A stretch of DNA of 46,886 nucleotides from Acidobacteriaceae bacterium (GTDB taxonomy: Bacteria; Acidobacteriota; Terriglobia; Terriglobales; Acidobacteriaceae). The stretch lies in NCBI GenBank assembly GCA_027452245.1, contig DAIDGW010000064.1:1-46886 (forward strand), in the 5' to 3' direction. The notes under the pieces were generated by a model, which searched no databases, was not told the origin of the DNA, and worked only from the letters and a program-made list of their open reading frames with translations. The position numbers and the translations under genes are program-made. Of this stretch, positions 26,362 to 35,572 are shown one piece after another. Every line of letters begins with the position of its first letter. Position 1 is the stretch's first letter.

Positions 26362-26652
26362 CTATTCCGATTTTCGCGACGAGGATTTTCTCCCCTTGAT
26401 CTCCTGCAGGCGATGGCTGGCTGAGGAGTCCAGGTCGAGGCCGTAGAACTTCTTCAGTTCACCGAGGCGCTCCAGGGAGGAGGCGCTAAACGGAGTCTTG
26501 CCGTCGAAGGCGTGCAGAACAATGCCTTCCAGTAAGTCTCCGAGAGTCATGTCATGATATTCGGCAAAGGCTTTCAGGACTTTCAGCAGGCGCTTCTCCA
26601 TGCGCACGCCGGTTTGCACTCGCTCAATGAGGAGACTGGATCTGTCGTTCAT
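26362..26652 (-). CDS. small protein with ribbon-helix-helix-like N-terminus
   Basis: From ATG 26652, a 96-aa protein starting MNDRSSLLIERVQTGVRMEK. The N-terminal pattern VQTGVRMEKRLLKVLKAFAE and the helix after it (YHDMTLGDLLEGIV) resemble the strand-helix-helix arrangement of CopG/Arc/MetJ-type repressors, but I do not recognise a named family. The C-terminus is lysine/serine-rich. I chose the start at 26652 because the upstream in-frame extension is not protein-like. Three 8-bp direct repeats abut the start codon and leave no room for a ribosome binding site, so translation may be leaderless. Confidence 0.65.
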   Translation of the reverse strand: MNDRSSLLIERVQTGVRMEKRLLKVLKAFAEYHDMTLGDLLEGIVLHAFDGKTPFSASSLERLGELKKFYGLDLDSSASHRLQEIKGRKSSSRKSE

Positions 26653-26676
26653 GGTACTAAGGTACCACGGTACATA
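26653..26676. repeat. three tandem 8-bp repeats with a GGTAC core upstream of the 26652 gene
   Basis: GGTACTAA, GGTACCAC and GGTACATA follow each other at 26653, 26661 and 26669, so the GGTAC core recurs every 8 bp. Ribbon-helix-helix repressors typically bind tandem short repeats, and this array touches the start codon. It is a candidate autoregulatory operator. Confidence 0.55.
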
Positions 26677-26759
26677 GCGCAAAAGCAAGAACCCATCGTC
26701 TGCTCCCCACTTGAGTCGCGCCGCGGCCGCACCCGATCCTATTCGGGCGAGGGACTGCG

Positions 26760-27067
26760 ATGCATTACCTTCTGTTTTATGAAGTGGCAGACGATTACCT
26801 TGCCCGGCGAGCTGAGTTTCGCGAGGCCCATCTGCAAAAAGCCTGGGCTGCCAGCGACCGTGGAGAATTGCTGCCCTCAACAATCCCAACGATGCAGCTG
26901 TGTTGCTTTTCCAGGGCGAATCAGCCGAAGTCGCCCAAACGTTTGCGCGCGCTGATCCTTATGTGACCAGCGGAATTGTAAAGCGCTGGTACGTCCGCGA
27001 ATGGTTAACTGTGGCGGGTGAAAACGCGGCGCACCCGGTTCGTCCAGACCACATGCCGTCTGCCTGA
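26760..27067 (+). pseudogene. YciI-family protein gene with a frameshift
   Basis: The first frame from ATG 26760 gives MHYLLFYEVADDYLARRAEF and then REAHLQKAWAASDRGELL, a typical YciI-family start. At about 26868-26880 the homology moves to another frame, which reads ALNNPNDAAVLLFQGESAEV, then AQTFARADPYVTSGIVKRWY followed by VREWLTVAG, and stops at TGA 27065-27067. Together the two parts restore an ordinary ~100-aa YciI protein (a small ferredoxin-like fold of uncertain function). The likely lesion is loss of a few bases coding for a GG near GELL-GGA. It is either a recent pseudogene or a sequencing/assembly error. Confidence 0.8.
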
Positions 27068-27127
27068 CGCGCGACCCGTGGTATCCTCCCGTACCGGCTG
27101 GCCTTTTGCCTTTTGGAGGACTTTGCC

Positions 27128-29077
27128 TTGAAAAAGCGACTCGTCCTATTTGCCTGCATATTGATTCCTTTGTCTCTCTCTGCACAGCAACCCGCGACCG
27201 CGCCTGTGCTCAAGCCGGGCTCTAATCTCGTAATCGAGAATATTCCGTCCATCCCGATGGCGATCGCGGAAGAAACCGAGCGCTATGGTGAATACCGCGC
27301 GGCGACGCTGTTTGACTGGCACCCCCTCCAGCACAGCATTCTGATTGGTACACGCTTTGGAGATACGCAGCAGGTGCACGCGGTTGCAATACCAGCCGGC
27401 ACGAGACGCCAGCTGACATTCTTCCCAGATCGTGTCCTTTCCGCGGAATACCTTCCCGATGGGAACTCATTCCTCTTTCTGAAGGATATTGGCGGCGGCG
27501 AGTGGTATCAGATTTACCGCGATGATCTGGCGAGCGGCAAAATCACCCTCCTCACCGACGGCAGCAGCCGAAATAACAATCCCGTGCTGGCTCACCACAG
27601 CACGCGCCTGGTCTTCACCTCTACGCGCCGCAATAATAAAGACACCGATCTCTGGATCATGGACGCGTCCGATCCAGCGTCGGCGCGAATGCTCGTGCAG
27701 GTGGAAGGAGGCGGCTGGCGGCCGCTGGCGTGGTCGCCGGATAACCGGAACATTGTTGTGCAGCAATACATCTCAATCAACGAGAGCTATCTCTGGATGG
27801 TCGACGCGCAAACGGGCGAAAAGAAGCAGCTCACGCCAGCACAGCCGGGCAATTCCGTGGCCTACTCAACGGCCAAGTTCAGCCACGATGGAAAAAGCCT
27901 CTATGTTATATGCGACCGCGACAGCGAATTTCAGCGCTTGACGCGCTTCGATCTCGCCACCATGACCCCGCATTATCTGACGACGTCGATCCCGTGGAAC
28001 GTCGAAGCCATCGATGTCAGCGAGGACGGCAGGTTCGTCGCCTTCGCCACCAATGAGAATGGTCTCAGCCGTCTCTATTTGCTTAACACGAGCCACGATA
28101 ACTTCCGTCCTCTACCAGTCGTTCCTTCCGGAGTAATTGGCAGGCTGCGCTTCCATCCTGATGGTCATGATCTTGCCTTTGATATCAGCTCGTCCCGCTC
28201 ACCCGAGGACGTCTGGTCGATCGATGTCCGCAACAGCAGGCTCGACCGCTGGACCGAAAGCGAAACCGGCGGCCTCAATGCGGCACATTTTGTCGAACCA
28301 CGGCTGATTTCCTGGAAGTCATTCGACGGTCGGTCGATCAGTGGTTATCTCTACCAACCCGATCCCCAGAAGTTTCCCGGTCCTCGGCCAGTTGTCATCT
28401 TCATTCACGGCGGACCCGAAGGACAGTTCCGTCCGGCATTCTTTGGACAGCAAAATTATCTGATCAATGAGCTTGGGCTGGCCATCATCGCGCCCAATGT
28501 GCGCGGTTCCGACGGCTATGGCAAAACCTTCCTCAAACTGGATAATGGATTTCACCGCGAAGATACCTACAAGGACGTTGGAGCGCTTTTGGATTGGATC
28601 AAGGCGCAGCCCGAACTCAATTCGCAGCGCATCATGGTAACCGGTGGCAGCTATGGCGGCCACATGACATGGGCGGTCGCGGCGTTCTACAACGACCGCA
28701 TCCGCTGCGCTTTGCCCTACGTTGGAATGTCGAACCTGGTGACGTTCCTCGAACATACCGAGTCTTATCGTCGAGATCTGCGGCGCGTGGAATACGGAGA
28801 TGAGCGCAATCCAGAGATGCGTGCCTATCTGGAGAGAATCGCCCCCATGAACCATCTCGATTCCATGCATAAACCCATCTTTGCCGTCGTTGGAAGGAAT
28901 GATCCGCGCGTCCCCTGGAGCGAGTCTCGTCAGATTATCGACAAGCTGAAGGCCGAGGGAACGCCGACCTGGTTCCTGATGGCTAACGACGAAGGCCACG
29001 GCTATGCCAAAAAAACTAACCGTGATTTTCTTTTTGACGCGGAGGTCCTTTTCATCCGGGAATACTTGCTGAACTGA
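27128..29077 (+). CDS. exported S9-family prolyl oligopeptidase-like peptidase
   Basis: A TTG start at 27128 behind GGAGG (27115-27119, 8-nt gap) gives 649 aa. A signal peptide (KKRLVLFACILIPLSLSA) precedes a beta-propeller of the S9 type (about 60-390, with WSPDNRNIVV and KFSHDGKSLYVI) and an alpha/beta-hydrolase domain with the catalytic Ser in GGSYGGHM, Asp in GRNDPRVPWSES and His in NDEGHGYAKK. This is the acylaminoacyl-peptidase/DPP-IV-like branch that degrades short peptides in the periplasm. All catalytic residues are intact and the length is normal. Confidence 0.94.
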   Translation: MKKRLVLFACILIPLSLSAQQPATAPVLKPGSNLVIENIPSIPMAIAEETERYGEYRAATLFDWHPLQHSILIGTRFGDTQQVHAVAIPAGTRRQLTFFPDRVLSAEYLPDGNSFLFLKDIGGGEWYQIYRDDLASGKITLLTDGSSRNNNPVLAHHSTRLVFTSTRRNNKDTDLWIMDASDPASARMLVQVEGGGWRPLAWSPDNRNIVVQQYISINESYLWMVDAQTGEKKQLTPAQPGNSVAYSTAKFSHDGKSLYVICDRDSEFQRLTRFDLATMTPHYLTTSIPWNVEAIDVSEDGRFVAFATNENGLSRLYLLNTSHDNFRPLPVVPSGVIGRLRFHPDGHDLAFDISSSRSPEDVWSIDVRNSRLDRWTESETGGLNAAHFVEPRLISWKSFDGRSISGYLYQPDPQKFPGPRPVVIFIHGGPEGQFRPAFFGQQNYLINELGLAIIAPNVRGSDGYGKTFLKLDNGFHREDTYKDVGALLDWIKAQPELNSQRIMVTGGSYGGHMTWAVAAFYNDRIRCALPYVGMSNLVTFLEHTESYRRDLRRVEYGDERNPEMRAYLERIAPMNHLDSMHKPIFAVVGRNDPRVPWSESRQIIDKLKAEGTPTWFLMANDEGHGYAKKTNRDFLFDAEVLFIREYLLN

Positions 29078-29158
29078 TGCAGATGGAAAGTCCGGCGGAT
29101 CAGTCCTCTAGTGCGGTTTGACGGCCCAAGGGTCACATGGACAGAACGGCTGTCGTCG

Positions 29159-30367
29159 TTACGCTCTTTGGGAAAGCGCGCCTCTTGAGCTCTCGCCCTC
29201 GCAATCGAACAGCTTCAGCAAAGGGCCTTCCCGGCCTCGCGCCGTAATTCTTTCTACCGCGGCGAGTCGGCCACCGCTCACCAGCAGCGCCGAGTCAAAA
29301 TTGTTCACTGTTGGACAGATGTGTCGTGGCAGAAGATACAGCAATTCACCCACATCTACCTTTCTTCCATTCGTTGTCCGAACCGGCAGGTGCTCCTCGC
29401 TGGGAGAAAGTGGGGTCATCCCCGGATGCCCAACCACGATACAAGTCGGTACTCCGGCGTCAGCCGATACGCTCTTGTGGCCCGCATCGCACGTAATAAT
29501 TCCCTCATGAGGTCGGCTGGAGACCCGACTCAGAACCAGAGCTGCTGGTGCGTAACCATACGACGCCGGCAGCTGCGCCAGGCTGGTGGCATCGCCGTAG
29601 ACGACCGTTCCGGGGGAAACACGATGCATGATCCGGTTTGCAAAGCCCGCGTACGAAAGTGAGGCAGGAAAGGTGGGTGTGCCCGCCGTGATCAGCTCCG
29701 GAATGTTCAGGCCGCTTCGTTCACTCGTGCGCACAAGTTCGAACAACTGGTCATAACCGGCATGTGCCGCCGCGGACCTTTGCGGCTCTGCGAGCCCTGC
29801 ATATTGGCCGTCGTAATAGTGCAGTCCGCGAAACTCCAGGCCTGCGCTTTGAATCTGGCGGATCAGGCTGCACACCCGGTCATGCTCCGACACTTCGATT
29901 CCCGTGCGGTTCATGCCGGGATTGATGTCGAGAAAAACATCAACTCGGCTTCCACGCCATTGCGTGACCTGCTGGTCGTTCTCAGCCAGTACGGAAATTT
30001 TTGTTCTAGGAAACTGCCCCGAGATGTCACGCACGCGACCCGCATTGGCGCCCATGACGGGGTAGGCAAGAAGAACATCGGCTGCGCCGGCGCCGCACGC
30101 TGTCATAAGCTCGAGCGTCGTGGCACACTTGAAATTTCGAATGCCCCGTTCAATCAGCATATGGACCGTGTAGCCTAGCTTCGCCGTTTTGACATGCACG
30201 CGCCAGCGATCGGCGTTGCCATTCAGCAGCGCCAGGGTCTGCTCGATGTTAGAGGCGATGAATTCCGGATACACCACCAGTGCCGGCGTGAGCACCTGTT
30301 CAACGTCAGGCACTCGGTATCGCTCGTCCCACGGAAACTCGTTCAGCATGAGGTTGATGGCTGCCAT
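29159..30367 (-). CDS. D-threonine aldolase/D-serine dehydratase-like PLP enzyme
   Basis: A 402-aa fold-type III (alanine racemase-like) enzyme. The PLP lysine region is HVKTAKLGYTV, followed by CATTLELMTACGAGA and DVLLAYPVMG. The C-terminal metal-binding motif LPRHICPTVNNF, with its His-x-Cys pair, is diagnostic for D-threonine aldolase and eukaryotic-type D-serine dehydratases, which need a divalent cation. The chemistry would be retro-aldol cleavage or deamination of a D-hydroxy amino acid. No signal peptide, so it is cytoplasmic. ATG a few codons downstream (MLNEFPW) is an alternative start. Convergent with the S9 peptidase gene. Confidence 0.87.
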   Translation of the reverse strand: MAAINLMLNEFPWDERYRVPDVEQVLTPALVVYPEFIASNIEQTLALLNGNADRWRVHVKTAKLGYTVHMLIERGIRNFKCATTLELMTACGAGAADVLLAYPVMGANAGRVRDISGQFPRTKISVLAENDQQVTQWRGSRVDVFLDINPGMNRTGIEVSEHDRVCSLIRQIQSAGLEFRGLHYYDGQYAGLAEPQRSAAAHAGYDQLFELVRTSERSGLNIPELITAGTPTFPASLSYAGFANRIMHRVSPGTVVYGDATSLAQLPASYGYAPAALVLSRVSSRPHEGIITCDAGHKSVSADAGVPTCIVVGHPGMTPLSPSEEHLPVRTTNGRKVDVGELLYLLPRHICPTVNNFDSALLVSGGRLAAVERITARGREGPLLKLFDCEGESSRGALSQRA

Positions 30368-30407
30368 CGTTCCTTGATCATATCTTGAGCCGGCAATGGC
30401 AGGGAAC

Positions 30408-30945
30408 TCATCCCCTCTCCATCTGCTTCAGTCTCTCCGCCATCAATTCCCGCTCCCGCAGGTTTTGCGTCATGGCGATCGCGAGCTGGATCTCCTCACG
30501 CGCGTCGGCCAATCTGCGCATTTTCATCAGCAGGTCGCCGCGAATGCTGTGAAGCAGGTGATATCCAGCCAGAGCAGCGTCAGCGGTGGAACTGGTTATG
30601 GCATCGAGCGTATCAAACCCGGTGGCCGGGCCTTGCGCCACACCCACAGCCACGGCTCGATTCAGGCCACAATCACAGATGATCTGGTCTGCATCAGGGT
30701 GTCGTAGAGAACAACGATCCGCCCCAGTCCGTCTCTTCCGCTCTGCGAGTTCGCATGTGACAGGCCGCAATCGCCGCCTGCAAGGCATAGTATTCGGCTT
30801 CACCCCCCCCGCCTTTGCGACTGTTCGAGCGAGTTCATTCCCCGCGAATCTCCGCTTTGTCCAACAGCGCCTGAAGTCGCGGTATACCCCTCGTTAAAGA
30901 TCAGGTAGACGACGGAAAGTACGGATCGCAGGTTACCTTCCCGAC
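30408..30945 (-). pseudogene. ECF-type sigma factor with DUF6596/TPR-like C-terminus, multiply broken
   Basis: Pieces of a SigJ-like ECF sigma factor lie in different minus-strand frames: RSVLSVVYLIFNEGYTATSG (about 30870-30935), AEYYALQAAIAACHM then EETDWGRIVVLYDTLMQ (about 30680-30790), and ALNRAVAVGVAQGPATGF then LAGYHLLHSIRGDLLMKM and AREEIQLAIAMTQNLRERE, ending at 30408. In intact genes these blocks are joined in one frame with about 60-80 more residues between the first two. At least two frameshifts and one internal deletion have occurred. The N-terminal sigma-2 and sigma-4 regions are not visible upstream. Confidence 0.72.
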
Positions 30946-31610
30946 AACTTCGACCCGTCCACCATGACCGAAGAGGCGATCGAAGAGATCCACGGGAGAA
31001 GAAGCAATAGGGACTGGAGAGAACCGGCAAGCCCGCTGCGCCAGAGCCCCAGTCTTTGCCTTTCCAGGACCAAGGAGAAAATCGATAGCCATTATTTCTA
31101 TTCGCAGGGGAAGACCCGAGTCATTATGGCAGGTCGGCAAGGGAATCCGGCGATCCAAATTATACGTTCCTTGCGGAACACATCGTCATCACAAACATGG
31201 GGAGACGGTAGTGTCATGACAGCTAAAGTTAAGAAAGCGGAGAACTTGCGGCCAGTATACCCATTCGTAAAGAATGGTTGGGAATTCTGCCGCGCGAAAC
31301 GATGGGCGACCTGCGGGGCAAAGCTGAGCGGGTAGAGCGGCTTCTCACCTTGGCACTTTATGGCAGCGCCGGACGCGCTCCACCCCATCGTGCCAAAAGG
31401 GGCACGCTGGACCCCAGGGCTGCGCCACCCAAAAGCAAGGAAACACTTGCGCCGCCCCAGTTGGAACCTGGGATGGAGACTGGGTTGGCTCAGATTCGTC
31501 AATTGAGCGAAGCTGGGGTAGACCGAGCTGAAGGCATGAGCCGATGCTGAGGCATGCCCCGAGGAAGGTAACAAGCTGCATACGATTCTTGCGCTGGTTA
31601 ATGGCCAAAG
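30946..31610. other. non-coding decay region, possible intergenic repeat
   Basis: About 660 bp without a gene I can support. The stretch near 31365-31470 contains GTGCC-AAAAG-GGCAC-like hairpin sequence and GGGCAC/GCGCCACCC words that resemble the dispersed intergenic repeats of acidobacterial genomes. This would explain the odd Pro/Arg-rich translation in several frames. A short frame starting at 31218 (MTAKVKKAENLRPVYPF) lacks a ribosome site. Confidence 0.35.
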
Positions 31611-32726
31611 TCATGCAAGGCGTTTACGAAAGAGATTGCCGGCCACTACCATGCAGATCAACCCAATGGTGAGCAGAGGCCAGTATTGTGGCCAGAACAG
31701 GGAGGTTCCGCCGCCTTCCAAAAAGCTGCCTCGCAATACGATCAGGAAGTAGCGCAAGGGATCGAGCAGGGTAATGTACTGAACGGCCTGGGGCATGTTG
31801 GCGATCGGGGTTGCGAAGCCGGAGAGGACAATGGCCGGAACCATAAAGAGGAAGACGCCCAGGAGTCCTTGCTGCTGTGTAACGGCCAGAGACGAAATCA
31901 TTAGCCCTATACCGACCGAGGAGAAAAGAAAGCAGAGCATGCCGAGGTAGAGTCCCAACAGGCTGCCCGTGAAAGGGACGTGAAACCAGAACACAGCCAT
32001 GAAGATGATCAGGGAGCCTTCGGCTGTGCCCACCAGAAATCCGGGCAAGGCTTTTCCCACAAGGATTTCCGCCGGCGACATCGGGGTTACGAGCAGTTGG
32101 TCGAACGTTCCCATCTCGCGTTCGCGAGCCACGGAGAGGCCGGTGGTGAGCATACTGACCAGAAGGGTGAGGATGCCACAAATACCAGGAACGATAAACC
32201 ACCGAGAATCGAGATTGGGGTTGAACCAGGCTCGGTCGAGAAGGATGGTCGCCGGCCGGTTCAAACCGTGCGGTACGAGCCGTTCCTGATTAAACCGGGT
32301 GACAATGGATTGCACGTAGCCCATGGCAATGGCGGCGGTATTGGAGTCTCTTCCATCCAGGATGATTTGGATGTGCGCCGGTTGTCCCCGCTCAAGATCG
32401 TTGCTGAACGTTGGCCCAATGTCCATAGCCATCAAGGCGGACTTCTCGTTGATGGATTGCTCGATGGCTGCCTGATCGTGAACGAACCTCAGGAAATCAA
32501 AACTGGGTGCGCCTGCGAAGCGCGCGACAAGCTCCCGCGAAAGTTGCCCTTGGTCCTGGTTGTAAACCACAAAGGGAACGTGCTTGAGCTCAAAGGTTGC
32601 CGCATAGCCGAATACGATGAGCTGAATAATCGGCGGACCGATAAGGACGGCGCGACTGGCGGGGTCGCGGAGCAATGCCAGAAGTTCTTTCACGACCAGC
32701 GCGAACACACGGAGAATTCTCGCCAT
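31611..32726 (-). CDS. ABC-2 type transport permease, last gene of the efflux operon
   Basis: From ATG 32726 (overlapping the TGA of the preceding permease by one base) a 371-aa permease of the ABC2_membrane_3/YhhJ type. It has one N-terminal membrane helix (about 24-44), a large periplasmic domain (about 45-180), and five to six helices after residue 180, with the family signature AREREMGTFDQLLVTPMSPAE followed by the last helices, and ends GNLFRKRLA. The partner permease and double ATPase are in the same operon. The substrate is unknown; neighbours suggest a multidrug or toxic-compound extruder. Confidence 0.92.
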   Translation of the reverse strand: MARILRVFALVVKELLALLRDPASRAVLIGPPIIQLIVFGYAATFELKHVPFVVYNQDQGQLSRELVARFAGAPSFDFLRFVHDQAAIEQSINEKSALMAMDIGPTFSNDLERGQPAHIQIILDGRDSNTAAIAMGYVQSIVTRFNQERLVPHGLNRPATILLDRAWFNPNLDSRWFIVPGICGILTLLVSMLTTGLSVAREREMGTFDQLLVTPMSPAEILVGKALPGFLVGTAEGSLIIFMAVFWFHVPFTGSLLGLYLGMLCFLFSSVGIGLMISSLAVTQQQGLLGVFLFMVPAIVLSGFATPIANMPQAVQYITLLDPLRYFLIVLRGSFLEGGGTSLFWPQYWPLLTIGLICMVVAGNLFRKRLA

Positions 32727-33841
32727 CAGTCCAACCTCTTGCGAAAACGCAGTACAGACAGGCCAAGAAAGACGATGCAGAGGATGGCCAACCCGCACAA
32801 GTTGGGCAGAATGACCGAGGGCAGGTCCCCGGCAAGGAATGAAGTTTGCAGCATAGCCACGAAATAGCGCGCCGCGACGATATGGGTAAGAACCTGAATA
32901 GCACGCGGCATCGAGCGGATGTCGAACAAGAATCCGGAGAGAATGAATGCGGGAAGGAAAGTCGTGACGATAGCTACCATAGCGGCGACAAACTGGCTGC
33001 GGGCCAAGACAGAGATGGCTAATCCCATGCCTAAGGCGGTGAGTAGAAAGAGCGCCGCCGTCCCGACAAGAATTGCCAAAGAGCCGCGCAAGGGAACGTG
33101 GAAAAGAAAGACCGCCATTACGGTCGACATCATCATTCCGCCCATGCCCATGATGAAATAGGGAACCAGCTTGCCGAACAGGACTTCTGTTTTCGCCACC
33201 GGGGTTACCATGATGCCTTCCATGGTGCCGCGCTCCCACTCGCGTGCTACTACGAGGGCCGTGAGCAGGGCGCCGATGAGTGTCATGATGATGGCAATCA
33301 ATCCGGGAATCAGGTAGTCGCGGCTGGTCAGAGCCGGGTTGAACCAGACGCGCATATCTATTACGACAGGAATAGTAAGAGGTCGGCCCTGAAGTGCCGC
33401 CTGCTGCTGAAGCCATGTCTGCCAAGATCCGTTGACGTAGTTCTGGATAATGCGAGCCTGATTCGCGTCGACGCCATTCAGGGTAAGGTGAATGGGAGCT
33501 TCTCCTGAACTCAGTGCCAGGTGAGTGAAGTCACTCCGCAGCCAGAGAATCGCCAGAACACGGCCGCGCATCATGGCCTGCTCTGCGGAGGGCTGATCCG
33601 GATAATGCAGAGGATGAAACCAGGGTGAGTGCTCGAGTTCAGCGAGAAAAGATGCGGTGAGCGAGGTTGAGTGATCCACCACCACGGCAACAGGGACACT
33701 GCGGGCATCCAGGGAAACACCATAGCCGAAGATCAGCAGCAGAACCAGAGGCAGAAAGAAGGCAATTGCGATGCTGGAGGGATCGCGAACGATTTCATAG
33801 ACTTCCTTGCGCATGAGGCCTTTGACGCGCATCCAGTTCAC
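32726..33841 (-). CDS. ABC-2 type transport permease
   Basis: A 371-aa permease with the same plan as its downstream partner: N-terminal helix (about 23-43), periplasmic loop, five or more C-terminal helices, signature AREWERGTMEGIMVTPVAKTE near residue 200, and end SVLRFRKRLD. The start is GTG 33841, overlapping the TGA of the ATPase gene. Paralogous to the next gene; the two likely form a heterodimeric membrane channel as in YhhJ/YbhS-YbhR systems. Confidence 0.92.
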   Translation of the reverse strand: MNWMRVKGLMRKEVYEIVRDPSSIAIAFFLPLVLLLIFGYGVSLDARSVPVAVVVDHSTSLTASFLAELEHSPWFHPLHYPDQPSAEQAMMRGRVLAILWLRSDFTHLALSSGEAPIHLTLNGVDANQARIIQNYVNGSWQTWLQQQAALQGRPLTIPVVIDMRVWFNPALTSRDYLIPGLIAIIMTLIGALLTALVVAREWERGTMEGIMVTPVAKTEVLFGKLVPYFIMGMGGMMMSTVMAVFLFHVPLRGSLAILVGTAALFLLTALGMGLAISVLARSQFVAAMVAIVTTFLPAFILSGFLFDIRSMPRAIQVLTHIVAARYFVAMLQTSFLAGDLPSVILPNLCGLAILCIVFLGLSVLRFRKRLD

Positions 33842-35571
33842 GATGCCCTCCGGCTGACGCGTTCATGTTCTTCAATCAATGCGATGAAAGCGTCTTCCAT
33901 GCTGGGATTGGGATGGTTCGCCGTGCGAACTCTATCCTTGATCGCTCTGGGACTTCCTTCGGCGAGCACTTGTCCCAGAGACATCAGAACCAGCCGGTCG
34001 CAGTACTCCGCTTCCTCCATGAAGTGAGTGGTCACCAGGCAGGTGGTGCCGCTGTGCGCAAGTGCATTAAGGCGGGCCCAAAACTCCCGCCGGGCCAGTG
34101 GATCGACACCCGACGTCGGCTCATCGAGAAAGAGGATGCTCGGCTCGTGCATCAAAGCGCAGGCCAGAGCCAGGCGCTGCTTGTATCCCAGGGGCAGGTC
34201 GGCGGCGTTGATGGCAATGTAGTCCTTGAGTTCGAGGTCCTCGAGCGCCCAGGCAATGCGGTCTTGTTTGCGGCTGTCTTGAAGACCATAAACGCTGGCG
34301 AAGAAAGACAGATTCTGCAGAACGCTCAGGGCGCCATAGAGGGAGAATTTTTGCGAGACATAGCCGATGCGAGTGCGGGCCGCCGCTTTCCCTGTCCGAA
34401 GGTTGGCTCCGGCCACTCGCAAGGTTCCGGATGAGGCTGGCAGCAATCCACAGAGCATGCGGAAGGTAGTGGATTTTCCCGCACCGTTGGCCCCGAGGAG
34501 CCCGAAGATCTCTCCTTTGCGCACAGAGAAGCTGACATGGTTCACGGCGGCGAAGTCTCCGAAGTAGCGGCAGAGACCCTCGACCTCAACAACAAGGGCG
34601 TCATGGCTTCCTGTCTGCGGGTTCATTGGCTGCGGAACGGAACGATGCGAATTGCGGTGGAAGAGCAGGTTGACGAAGGCATCCTCCAGCCGGGCAGCAA
34701 CCGGTTTCGATGGACCGTGGACGGATAGCTCCGGCGGCAAAGCGGGCGGTTCAACCCCTTCCGTGATGATGCGCAGACTGTCTCCCTGGATTGCCGTATC
34801 GACCACCCCCGGCAACCGGGCGAGCTGAGACTGAAGAGTGCGCGGGGCAGTCGAAATGTTCGGCAGGAGGAAACAATGGCCTGCCATGGGAGCGATGAGT
34901 TGCGAGGGGCTTCCCTGGGCGAGGATCTCTCCTTCATGCAAAAGGAGGACATGGTCGCAACGCTCGGCTTCGTCCATATAGGCCGTGCTGAGCAGAACGG
35001 TGACCTGCTGAGCGGCAACCTGCTGCCTGATGATGGTCCACAGTTCCCGGCGCGAAATCGGATCCACGCCGACACTGGCCTCATCCAGGAGCAGAAGCTT
35101 TGGAGGGTGAATCAAGGTGCATGCCAGCCCGAGTTTCTGCTTCATGCCGCCGGAAAGCCTCCCCGCGCGGCGGGTGCGAAATGGGCCAAGTGCAGTCATC
35201 GTGAGCAGTTCGTCGAAGCGTGTTCTTCGCATGCTTTCCGGGATGTGGTGCAGGTCGGCGAAAAGCGTGAGGTTCTCTTCCACGGTGAGATTTTCATAGA
35301 GGCCGAAGCGCTGCGGCATATAGCCGATTTTGGTTTGAAGTTGTAATGCTTCGGCGGGCAGCGGATGGCCAAGCACGCGCATCGTCCCAGAATCGGGCCG
35401 AAGAATGCCGGCCAGAAGACGAAGCAGCGTTGTCTTGCCCGCGCCGTCGGGACCGATGAGCGCCGTCATACTGCCTTCGGTGATTTCAAAGGAGACGCTC
35501 TTCAGCGCACCTTTTCGGCTGGGTCCTTTGCCGAAAGATTTGCCGAGGTCTTTGACAACGATTACCCCCAT
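33838..35571 (-). CDS. fused double ABC ATPase subunit of an efflux system
   Basis: From ATG 35571 a 577-aa protein with two complete ABC domains in one chain. First half: Walker A GPDGAGKTT, signature LSGGMKQKLGLA and Walker B LLLLDEAS. Second half: GANGAGKSTT, degenerate signature LPLGYKQRLALA and Walker B ILFLDEPTSG. This arrangement is known from the YbhF/YhiH (RbbA-like) efflux ATPases. ATG 35571 starts one base after the HlyD stop; ATG 35598 would overlap it by 26 bp. The replaced LSGG in the second half is common in this subgroup. Confidence 0.94.
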   Translation of the reverse strand: MGVIVVKDLGKSFGKGPSRKGALKSVSFEITEGSMTALIGPDGAGKTTLLRLLAGILRPDSGTMRVLGHPLPAEALQLQTKIGYMPQRFGLYENLTVEENLTLFADLHHIPESMRRTRFDELLTMTALGPFRTRRAGRLSGGMKQKLGLACTLIHPPKLLLLDEASVGVDPISRRELWTIIRQQVAAQQVTVLLSTAYMDEAERCDHVLLLHEGEILAQGSPSQLIAPMAGHCFLLPNISTAPRTLQSQLARLPGVVDTAIQGDSLRIITEGVEPPALPPELSVHGPSKPVAARLEDAFVNLLFHRNSHRSVPQPMNPQTGSHDALVVEVEGLCRYFGDFAAVNHVSFSVRKGEIFGLLGANGAGKSTTFRMLCGLLPASSGTLRVAGANLRTGKAAARTRIGYVSQKFSLYGALSVLQNLSFFASVYGLQDSRKQDRIAWALEDLELKDYIAINAADLPLGYKQRLALACALMHEPSILFLDEPTSGVDPLARREFWARLNALAHSGTTCLVTTHFMEEAEYCDRLVLMSLGQVLAEGSPRAIKDRVRTANHPNPSMEDAFIALIEEHERVSRRAS

Positions 35572-35572
35572 C

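Noticed and set aside
31278..31550. 90-aa frame rich in Pro and Arg
   Set aside because: Low-complexity, in a region resembling dispersed intergenic repeats, and other frames of the same stretch look equally odd.
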